From Apostichopus japonicus (lineage: Eukaryota; Echinodermata; Holothuroidea; Aspidochirotida; Stichopodidae), in the NCBI RefSeq assembly GCF_037975245.1, contig NC_092583.1:229764-293763 (forward strand): a stretch of 64,000 bases of DNA. The letters are read 5' to 3'. Made by a program: the position numbers and the translations under genes. The notes beneath the pieces were generated by a model. That model ran no database searches and had not been told where the DNA came from. It worked only from the letters and a program-made list of their open reading frames with translations. How positions within the stretch are numbered: the stretch's first letter is position 1; every line of letters starts with the position of its first letter. This document shows, in pieces, positions 41,601 through 53,600 of the stretch.

Positions 41601-44600
41601 GCCTTGCATGTATCTCCAGGAATTGCTATTTTTTAGGCAGTGTTTTAAATTTTCTCTTACGTTTGCCAAATGAAAAAAAATAAGAACACTTCAAAATTGT
41701 TGCTGAAATATGAGTAGTAATGAATAGGCCCTAAGTCCAATGAAAATTTTTTCTACACTGTGCAAGGCTAACCCAACACAGCCTGTGCTTGACTGGGATA
41801 ACTGCCAAGCTCAGGCATATCAACCAATTATCAGTCCTTATTAGACAGATGCACACAATGAATGAAAGAATGATAAATAGATGATCAAATAACAAATTAG
41901 TCTTTATTTATTTCAACACCAACAGGATAACAATTGCAGTGAGAAAGTTGAAAAGAAATAAAGTTTATCAACTTCATGACTTTTGAAGTTCGTAAAAACC
42001 CGTCCTTTACAACATTCACTGTATAGAGAACAAAACTCTGAAAATCAGTAGACAAATTACCAATTGTGTACGAAAAGTAGGTTGGAACACCTTTCAAATT
42101 TTACGAAAGCTCGAGCAAAATACTTTCGAAAAATTCACGCGAAACTGGCATTTCGTGCTAAATGCAACTAATTTCATGTAAACAAGGCTCTAGTACACCC
42201 ATTTATGAATTAACCATAAGACCACATCTGGTGTTGAGCGGCAGAAAAAGAAAGTATTTTCTAGAATTTTCACAAAAAAAGGAAAAATTACTATCCTACC
42301 ATAGTTAAGTGTATAGTAAATAGCCTAACCACTTCGTCGGTTACGGATCTCACGTAACAACAAAAACACAACTTAAATTGTATTTTGCGAAGTTGACGTT
42401 CTCTACAAGGACATGGAAACAATATTTAGCATTTAGTTAATCATGCCAAGTGGCCTAAAACATGGGATTGCACGTTTTACTTTCATAAAGATGGCCATAC
42501 TGTAGCTATTGAGGCCTTGATATCGTGCTATGTCTGTATGGTATAGACTGTGCCTGGTGATCATGGGGAATAGATTGTTTTGTTCATGCGAAGGAGTCAG
42601 TTGGCTTGAGGTGTGTTTTACTTACCCTAATGTTACGGGGATATTTACCTACTTTTCTTGAACGTATAAGATAATATTTCGCATAACTTTACCGATCCTT
42701 TACTGACTGACCTAATTAATTCTAGAGTGGAGCCAAAATAGTTTACTCCATGAAAAGTTTTTTGGAAACGTGCCAAAAATGTTAAAAACAGGTGTTAGAC
42801 AGGGGGTTGTTTTGCAAGGTACCTGGGAAAATTCGAAACACATGAAGCCAGCCTACCGTGATATTTAAGTAGGGTTAAACACTGCAGTTGTAAACTGATG
42901 TACGTATCGTGCACGCTGTTCATTGTTAGGCAATCTAGAAACGGGGCTTTGCCGAACGTAGTTTGTTTCATAATATCGACAGTTTTGTAAATCGTCGCGG
43001 CCGCGGCAGAAACAAAACATGTAGTTTCGATCAAATTCGTCACTCTTAAAGAATATGAGTGACTTTTAGAAAATGTTTGACGAGGTGCCAGTGTATTTTT
43101 TTTTGTCCGGGCGGCCGAGTTTTTCGTCCGGGCGGTAGCTTTATGTCCGGGCGCTAGCCAGCCTTTTCAAATTTTGTCCGGGCGGCGCGCCCGGACAAAA
43201 CCGGTAGTGGAGAACACTGGGTGGATAGAATGTACACTTTGTATGAAAATTCACCATATTGACCTCTTGGTTGATTTTGATTTTGATTGGATCAAAGGTC
43301 GTACTAGGTCAGCAGAGGTAGAACTGTGAAAACCTTGTGAACATGATAACTCAATATTATAAATTAGATGGACTTCAAACTTGGTTTGTAGATGCACCAT
43401 AGTGAGTTCTCAGCTGTTGTTGGGACTAAAGGTCATACTAGGTCACCAAAGGTCAAACTGGAAACATTGTAAACATGAAATCAAGAAGACAACATACTGA
43501 GTAGAGAAACCCTATTGAAATTGGTGGAGGTCAAAGGGTCGTTTGCAGTCAACTTTTAAGTCAAAGTCTAATAACCTAGTACTTATCACCCTCTTATTTT
43601 AATTCTCTGGGGGCACATTGTCTCCAAATTTGCCATTTTATTAGCTCATACCAGCATGCTGGTGTGAGCTATTGTTACAGTGCGGCATCTATCACTGTAT
43701 CACTCTATCATTCTATCACTCTATCACTCTATCCGTCAACAATTGGTAAAACCGCTCCCACTCGCACAGTGTTTGATGGAATTTCATGAAACTTGGACAC
43801 AAGGACCATTGGGTATAGGGCCATCAGAGATGGCCCGAAATTTTGGGTCAAAGGTCATCTGTGGGCCATAATGGGCCATTTTGTGGAAATATGCAAAATG
43901 CTTCTTCTCCTACAGATTCCATGGTACAATGTTGAGGGTTTGTCACAATAGTACTATGGAAGTTTTACCTTCAGGGTGTTCATGAATTTGAGATCAAAGA
44001 TCAACTAGGGGTCTTTTGTGGCCTGGGCCGTGGCCCTATATTTTCAAATTGCTTCTGTTCGTACAGTGTATGGCCAGTTATAATGAAACTTGGTCACAAC
44101 GTTCCTCGGGATGAGGGTTACGAGGGGTGTTCGGAAAATTGAGGTCAAATGTCATTTAGGGGGTCATCGGGGTTCGTTCTTTGTAATATTTTCAAACATC
44201 TCAATCTCCTCAAGATTTTGTTGGATCATATTCAAAGTTGAACTGATGATTGTTGGATTGTGTATGAATAAGGTGATGCCTAATAAGTTTTGGTCGAAAG
44301 TTAATTAATTACAATTAATCCCCATTGTTTAAAAAAATCTGAGCCTTCACATTTTTCCAAAGCTCCTTTGATTTGTCTCCCAGTCTCTGCAGTGTTTGTT
44401 TACATTTGTGGTTAAGCTCTGCAGAGGCTGTTAGTGGAATTAAAGCAGTATTGGAAGTTGTTATTAACTGTTGAACTGTAAGCATGAGAGCCCTATAGCC
44501 AATCAGCACTTGCCGATTCTTAGAAGTCTTTGAGCCTGAGGTATGTAAGCAGCCAGACAAAATTGGTAGAGGGGAGACAGTTTAATAGGGTAGGTAAGTG

Positions 44601-47600
44601 GTATTGTTTGAGAGAGTGGGTAAAATAGGATTTAAAGGGGGAAAATAGGAATTATAGCCAGTGGTGTGGCCAGGATTCTGCTAATGGAGGGGGGGTTATC
44701 CCTCATGGGCCCAAAATTGGTAGAATCTGAAATTTGGTGTGCCATAAAGTTTTGTGGGCCCTACATTTTTAAGCTCGAAAAGGTATGAGCTTCTGCACCA
44801 TTGGTGCTCTAGTCTATGATTTATCTAGATTACTTTTGCTTTGGCATTAAGTTGTGAAATATCTCAGTTTATATACAATGTCATGAAGAGCTCTCATTCA
44901 ATAATAACAATTATTAAACAGATCGTTGTAAGCTCATAATTGTCCTTTTATTCATAGTGCCTATATTTCACATAGGAAAACTGTTCTCTCTAGAAAAAGT
45001 TCCTTACCAGAGAAGAAAATGGTTGATGTCCTCAAAGGGAGTGCTACAAAATGTCTGATGGTTTCTGGTTCTCACTAAATTCTTGGACAGTTTGTTTTAA
45101 ACACACCAGCTGTACAAGAGAAGAGATTTAATGCTGCTGCTTGATGTAGCTAGAGATGTTGGAGGCTGCATTTGATATTACTTGTTTTGTTTTTGCAGGT
45201 GAGAAGACGGATAACTGGATGGGTCTTGTTGAGATGATGTTATCTACATCTGTTTGTGGAATGGTATTCTCCATAGCATCAGGTCAACCTCTCATGATCA
45301 TAGGGGGTACAGGACCTGTGCTCATCTTTGAAGAATATCTATACAAGGTAGGTAGAGCAATTCACTCCCTGTAATACTAACCCAAGCTAAGGAGACCAGC
45401 TCACTCCGTAAAACAGATAACAAAGACTACCGCTCTACATTATAATCCAGTTTTCTTTAATAAAATGCAATTATTTTACAGAAGAATATCACAGCTGTTG
45501 TTAGTAACAGAAATGAAATTTTATACCAATATATCTTTTCTGCAGTTTTGTGAAAATGTTCATGTGGAGCTCTTGCCATTCCGTGCTTGTATCGGCATAT
45601 GGGTATTCATCATTGCGGCTGTGGTCGTTGCGCTAGAGGGCAGCACACTTGTTAAATACTTCACAAGATTCACTGAAGAGATCCTTGCTGCTCTAATTTC
45701 TTTCATTTTCATTTATGAAACCTTTGATGGATTAAAACATGTAAGTAGTGTTTTCATCTTTTTCTTTCTGTCTTTTGATCTTGCCTAAAATAGTTTGTTT
45801 TATATCTGTTGTGCCTTCAATATATGCATCCAGAAAGATATGTTTAGCATCATGACTCCTCTTCTCAACACCAAACTACCCTCAGGTTCTGAAATACCAA
45901 AAGACTGAACATTCCCTATGACAAAAGGTCCCACTCCCATCCTATTTTTGAAATATATGTATCTTGTACAAATCCATTATCGACTGATAAACAAGTTACA
46001 AAACCAGCATCAATAACAAAGCAAATGTATTAAAGAGGCTATGACATGAAAAATCCTTCTAATCGAGAGTAACTTCCTCTGAATCTATGAGAAAATCTAT
46101 GTTCAAATCTATCCTCATATATCCTCATTAGACATTAATGTTTTAATATTTGCATCCGAAAACAGATCTCGGTCGAGCACTAGTACTAGTAGTACTAGTA
46201 TTAGCATTACTACACTGAAGTCGCAATAGACGAAGAGATTTTGCTGTATCATCTAAATTAACACCCCCTTCATTGCCTTCATGCCATTGGCTGGAAACTC
46301 ACTTCTGATTCTTTGGACTGCACAAAATGGTAGCATAACCCTGAGGTGTCTTGATAGGAACCCCCAGCACCTTTGAACCAGTTGACCATAGGCTATGCAT
46401 CTGTACTGGCTGAAGAAAAATTATGTGAAAGTTCAAAATGAATTAATGTTGGCCCATGATGTCCACAATAACAAGCAGGGATACAATGTACAGTTATGGT
46501 TATATTTGTTGTGAATTTAAACCTTCCATGTTTCATGAGCATTCTTTTGTTTCAGACAATTCATTTGCAAAACTCCAGGCCTAAGTACTAGCCTAGTAAT
46601 AATGAGTATAAAATGACACATATGCCTACCTAACATGGCTGCATAATGCAGCTTACGTCCCGAGCCAAACTTTCAGTATGCAACCAACCCTACTACTACT
46701 ACGCACCATACATGTATGAATACATAGCCAACACACTGTACATCTGGGCTGTAAGGATTCTATGGTTGTAAGTCACCGTAACACAACGCACAGTATGGTT
46801 TAGGCAGTTCCGCGAATTCCAACAACACATGCACAAAATGGACTGGATTTTGTTTTAAATGCTTTGTTAATAAATACTCACCACGTTGTATGTTCCTTGC
46901 AACAGTTCCGAACGGGTTTCTTCTTCGATATGTTGTGGAGCTTCAATTTCGGCTTGTTTAACAGGCTCGAACTGATACGTAACAGTAACACCTCAGGTCC
47001 ACCCTCAATGTTCGGTTCAATGTTGGCATGATCATCGCCTTCACTCTCTGCTTCGAATATGAGAAAGGGCACTCTAATTCTAGCCCAATTTCACTGCCTG
47101 GTGAAGAACCACTATCACTTTGAACTTCAGTTGCCGCATTTGGTTCTAAATCTGACATTCCACAGGAAATTTAGATTTGATTTCGCGCCGACTTGTTATC
47201 GATTGTTTTGTGTATTTATGTACACTGCTTGCAGGGAAGCATGGAGCTATTAACAGTGTAAGTAAGATATATGTTCGGAGGAATCAGCGAGAGCAAATAG
47301 TGTTCCTAAGATGACGTCACATGACGTCATGAGATAAGTAAAATTTTCAGGCTAACGAACTTTTCAAGCCTGAAGAGGGTAAATTAATTCTCAATTTTCG
47401 AAGCGAAAAATCAAGTTTTTAACTGGCAGAATGGTAGATTTATGTTCTAGAAAACATGCTTAGATGGATCCAAAAATGACAGGACGTTGAATTTTCGTTT
47501 CATGGCCTTTTTAACACATTACAAAGCTCTTGAAGACCTTTCAAGACAATGATATTTTAAATGCTAGACATTTTGATGGGATACTCTTAGAAGGACCTTC

Positions 47601-50600
47601 AAGACAATAATATTTTAAATACAAGACATTTTGATGGGACACTCTTAGAAGGACCTTTCAAGACAATGATATTTTAAATGCTAGACATTTTGATGGCATA
47701 CTCACAGAAGGACCTTATAAGACAATAATATTTTAAATGCTAGACATTTTGATGGGATACTCTTAGAAGGACCTTTCAAAGACAACTTCTCACCTTGAAT
47801 TGTGATAGGTCATTTGGAACACTTTGTATCTTTAAAAATGATATATTTGTTTATGGATTTGTTTTACTACCATCAGTAATGACTTGTAAATTCTCATCTT
47901 ATAATTGGTTAGTTACAGGGATATCATTTTACAGTGTATTATTACATTATTAGCTGTATAATTAACATCACATAGCTGGCTTTAGGGTTAGGCCCATAAC
48001 CCTATCATAGCTAAGCTACAGGGATATAATTTTACAGTGATATATTACATTTTAGCTGTATAATTAACATCACATGGTTAGGGTTAGCCCCTCAAGGGGC
48101 TCATGGTCCCCCCCCCCCTGCAGACAATATATTATAAAAATTCCTAGTGAAGAGTACATAAACAAGTACACATAACATGCATGAACTGTGCAACCTAAAC
48201 AATTGAGAATTCTCCCACATTGTTTGAAAGTTGTAAAATATAGCACAATTTTTCATCTAAGCTCCCTCCATTTTATCAAATATATCAAGGGGGAGGGCTG
48301 CCCTCTTCTGGATAAGATAGCAATTCAGCTACCCCACTCACCCCCCCCCCCCCTTCCCTAACAGCCCATTCTTATTTCTGTTGTAAATTGCTTCTTGTCT
48401 CTGTTTCTGATTGCAGATATTTGTGTCCGATCCAATTCTTGAGGACTATTGCCAGGATGAATATTCCAATCAAACAAACTACACTCACAAAGAAGACTAC
48501 TATTTTGATACATCAACTTCCAATGAAATTTTCTCTGATATTAGGAATCATAGTAAACTGCTGTCAAGTTATGATCAACCATCCTCTCCAGGTTCACAGG
48601 TGGATTCTTGCAGCCACAAAAGCCATCCTCCACAACCAAATGTTGCTCTTATGTCACTGATACTCACCTTGGGAACATTCTTCATTGCATATTTTCTGAG
48701 AATCTTCCGTTACAGTCGTTTCCTTCACAGAGAGGTTAGTTTGTTTAGTGTTGTACATTTACTATCATCCTGGAGGCTTTGCCACTAAAATTGTTTTTAA
48801 ATTTGAATTTAATATTAATCATAGTTGTCAAATATATTATTTTGTTACAGGTGCGGAGAGCTCTGGGAGATTTTGGCATAGCTATAGCAATATTTACTAT
48901 GGTGCTGGTGGATGCTGCAGCCAAAAACACAGGATCGCAGGTACAGCAATAGCATCTACCTTTACTAAACTATAACATTATGTGAACAACATTAAGAATT
49001 TAGGAAATGAAGATTGAGCAGTTTGATGTCAACTTCATTGTTATAAAATATTAATATAAAAAGTGTTGAACATTTACCCACAAAATAACAAACCACTAAA
49101 CATGTACCCTTTAACAGTATACAGTAAACATGTACCCTTTAAAAGTGTGAAATAAAACATGTGATGAATTTATGTGACACGACAAGGAACAACAGCATGG
49201 TACTCCTCACACCATCCTCAATGACTTCTCACACCATCCTTAGTGACACCTCACACCATCCTTAGTGACTCCTCACACCATTCTGAGTGACTTCTCACAC
49301 CATCCTCAGTGAATCCTCACACCATCCTCATTGACTCCTCACACCATCCTCAGTGACTTTTCACACCATCCTCAGTGACTCCTCACACCATCCTCAGTGA
49401 CTCCTCACACCATCCTCAGTGACTTCTCACACCATCCTCAGTGATTTCTCACACCATCCTCAGTGACTCCTCACACCATCCTGAGTGACTCCTCATACAA
49501 TCCTGAGTGACTCCTCACACCATCCTTAGTGACACCTCACACCATCCTGAGTGACACCTCACACCATCCTCAGTGACACCTCACACCATCCTCAGTGTCT
49601 CCTCACACCATCCTCAGTGTCTCCTCACATCATCCTGAGTGACTCTACATACCATCCTCAGTGACTCCTCACACCATCCTTTGTGACTCCTCAAACCATC
49701 CTTAGTGTCTCCTCACATCATCCTGAGTGACTCTACACACCATCCTTTGTGACTCCTCACACCACCCTCAGTGACTCCTTACACCATCCTTAGTGTCTCC
49801 TCACATCATCCTGAGTGACTCTACACACCATCCTTTGTGACTCCTCACACCATCCTCAGTGACTCCTCACACCATCCTTAGTGACACCTCACACCATCCT
49901 TAGGTGCTCCTCACACCATCCTTGGTAATTAGTAACTCTCTCAAGTTTTTTTCTGCTGATATTTCAGAAAGTTTGTATTCCAGGCAGCTTGCGACCAACA
50001 AAACGTGGCCGTGATTCCTGGTTTGTAAACCCATTTGGGCTGAAAGACACTACACCCATTTTTGCCATATTTGGCGCTGCAATACCAGCATTTCTACTCT
50101 TTATTTTGCTCTACATGGAAACACTGCTGACTGGGTAAGTTAAGAGAACCTACTTGGGGCATAAACTAGGCTGATGAGAGTTGAAATAGACTCTTTAATT
50201 ATCGTCAACATGTATTCCTTTGGACAATGCACATGACAAACTGAAAATGTTCAAAGAAACCATTGATTACATAAGTTACTTCAGTCCTCTAACTATTGAA
50301 ACAATTAAGCCCATTTGGCTTGTACTGATGATGAAACAGCTGATTAAACTGATAAATTAGATGAAGATTATGAAGATACCTCACATCTTTAGGTGAATTT
50401 GAAATTATGAAATATTCAATCTTTACAGAATGCTAGTCAGCAAAAAGGAGCATAAGTTGAAGAAAGGTACTGGCTTCCATCTTGATTTGTTTTTAATGGG
50501 TGTGCTCTCAGCTGTGGCTGGTCTCTTTGGTGTACCCTGGATGTGTGCAGCAACTGTAAGAACAGTTTCTCATCTCCAGAGTCTCAGCGTCATGACCAGA

Positions 50601-53600
50601 AAGAATCCTCCAGGTGTTAGACCAAAGTTGGACTACATCATTGATCAAAGACTCACTAACTTCCTTGTGAGTTTCTGTATAGGTAAGTGCATTTAAGAGG
50701 AATAGGTGATTCTCCATTATAAGGATAAGTGCTCTGAGAGGGAGAGTGGACATGTATATAGGTAAGTGAGTGCATCTGGGAGGGAGGGTGAACCTGTTGT
50801 ATGTAGGTGATTGCATCTGAGAGGGAGAGTGGACATATTGTATGTAGGTGAGTGAGTGCATCTGAGAGTGAGGGTGAACCTGTTGTATCTAGGTGATTGC
50901 ATCTGAGAGGGATAGTGGACCTTTTGTATATAGGTGATTGCATCTGAGAGTGAGGGTGAACCTGTTGTATGTAGGTGATTGCATCTGAGAGGGAGAGTGG
51001 ACCTGTTGTATGTAGGTGATTGCATCTGAGAGTGAGGGTGAACCTGCTGTATGTAGGTGATTGCATCTGAGAGGGAGAGTGGACATGTTGTATGTAGGTG
51101 ATTGCATCTGAGAGTGAGGGTGAACCTGTTGGTTATAGGTGAGTGCATCTGAGAGGGAGAGTGGTTATGTTGTATGTATTTGAGTGCATCTGAGAGTGAG
51201 GGTGAACCTGTTGTATGTAGGTGATTGCATCTGAGAGGGAGGGTGAACCTGTTGTATGTAGGTGATTGCATCTGAGAGTGAGGGTGAACCTGTTGTATGT
51301 AGGTGATTGCATCTGAGAGTGAGGGTGAACCTGTTGTATGTAGGTGATTGCATCTGAGAGGGAGAGTGGACCTGTTGTATGTAGGTGATTGCATCTGAGA
51401 GGGAGAGTAGACATGTTGTATGTAGGTGATTGCATCTGAGAGTGAGGGTGAACCTGTTGTATGTAGGTGATTGCATCTGAGAGTGAGGGTGAACCTGTTG
51501 GTTATAGGTGAGTGCATCTGAGAGGGAGAGTGGTTATGTTGTATGTATTTGAGTGCATCTGAGAGTGAGGGTGAACCTGTTGTATGTAGGTGATTGCATC
51601 TGAGAGGGAGAGTGGACCTGTTGTATGTAGGTGATTGCATCTGAGAGGGAGAGTAGACATGTTGTATGTAGGTGATTGCATCTGAGAGTGAGGGTGAACC
51701 TGCTGTATGTAGGTGATTGCATCTGAGAGGGAGAGTGGTTATGTTGTATGTATTTGAGTGCATCTGAGAGTGAGGGTGGACCTGTTGTATCTAGGTGATT
51801 GCATCTGAGAGGGAGGGTGGACATGTTGTATGTAGGTGATTGCATCTGAGAGTGAGGGTGAACCTGTTGTTTATAGGTGAGTGCATCTGAGAGGGAGAGT
51901 GGTTATGTTGTATGTATTTGAGTGCATCTGAGAGTGAGTGTGGACCTGTTGTATCTAGGTGATTGCATTTGAGAGGGAGAGTGGACATGTTCTATGACAT
52001 GTAGGTGATTGCATCTGAGAGGGAGAGTGGACATGTTGTATGTAGGTGATTGCATCTGAGAGGGAGAGTGGACATGTTGTATGTAGGTGATTGCATCTGA
52101 GAGTGAGGGTGAACCTGTTGTATGTAGGTGATTGCATCTGAGAGTGAGGGTGAACGTGCTGTATTTAGGTGATTGCATCTGAGAGGGATAGTGGACCTTT
52201 TGTATATAGGTGAGTGCATCTGAGAGGGAGGGTAGACCTGCTGTATAAGGTGAGTGCATCTGAGAGGGAGAGTGGACATGTTGTATGTAGGTGATTGCTC
52301 CTGAGAGGGAGGGTAGACCTGCTGTTTATAGGTGAGTTTATCTGAGGGTGGACCTGTTGTATATAGGTGTTTGCATCTGAGAGTGAAGGTGGACATGTTG
52401 CATTGAAGTGATTGCATCTGAGAGGGAGGGTGGATCTGTTGTATGCAGGTGATTGCATCTGAGAGTGAGGGTGAACCTGTTGTATGTAGGTGATTGCATC
52501 TGAGAGGGAGGGTAGACCTGCTGTTTATAGGTGAGTTTATCTGAGGGTGGACCTGTTGTATATAGGTGTTTGCATCTGAGAGTGAAGGTGGACATGTTGC
52601 ATTGAAGTGATTGCATCTGAGAGGGAGGGTGGATCTGTTGTATGCAGGTGATTGCATCTGAGAGTGAGGGTGAACCTGTTGTATGTAGGTGATTGCATCT
52701 GAGAGGGAGGGTGGATCTGTTGTATATAGGTGATTGCTCCTGAGAGGGAGGGTAGACCTGCTGTATAAGGTGAGTTCATCTGAGGGTGGACCTGTTGTAT
52801 ATAGGTTAGTGCATCTGAGAGTGAGGGTGGACCTGCTGTATGTAGGTGATTGCATCTGAGAGGGAGGGTGGATCTGTTGTATATAGGTGATTGCTCCTGA
52901 GAGGGAGGGTAGACCTGCTGTATAAGGTGAGTTCATCTGAGGGTGGACCTGTTGTATATAGGTTAGTGCATCTGAGAGTGAGGGTGGACCTGCTGTATGT
53001 AGGTGATTGCATCTGAGAGGGAGGGTGGATCTGTTGTATATAGGTGATTGCATCTGAGGGCGGACCTGTTGTATATAGGTGATTGCATCTGAGAGGGAGG
53101 GTGGATCTGTTGTATATAGGTGATTGCATCTGAGGGCGGACCTGTTGTATATAGGTGATTGCATCTGAGGGTGGACATGTTGCATATAGGTGATTACATC
53201 TGAGAGTGAGGGTGAACCTGTTGTATATAGGTGATTGCATCTGAGGGTGAACCTGTTGTATATAGGTGAGTGCATCTGAGAGGGAGAGTGGACATGTTGT
53301 ATGTAGGTTAGTGCATCTGAGAGTGAGGGTGGACCTGTTGTATATAGGTGAGTGCATCTGAGGGTGGACATGTTGCATATAGGTGATTACATCTGAGAGT
53401 GAGGGTGGACCTACTGTTTGTCAGTGGACCCTTCTATAATTGAATGCATATAAGAGGGAGGGTTGGACCATGTTCTTAAAATTCCTTTGTTCTTTTTGCA
53501 GGTCTCCTAGCCTTTACTTCCAATTTGCTGGAAAATATCCCCATTCCTGTGTTACTTGGAGTCTTCATGTACCTTGGAATCAGTTCATTGAGTGGACTCT

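Larger units (their letters stand above)
43671..45198 (+). other. intron 8, right part
   Basis: Holds a CTATCA microsatellite (43692-43735) and a dispersed repeat with GGTCAAAGGTCAT-type words to about 44310. It also holds a possible antisense exon (44318-44540), the degenerate MITE end at 44659 and unique DNA leading to the exon-9 acceptor. Confidence 0.45.

Noticed and set aside
50656-53378. Frames up to 459 codons on the minus strand (SLSDAITYIQQVH)
   Set aside because: Antisense reading of the 41-bp intron-14 minisatellite.
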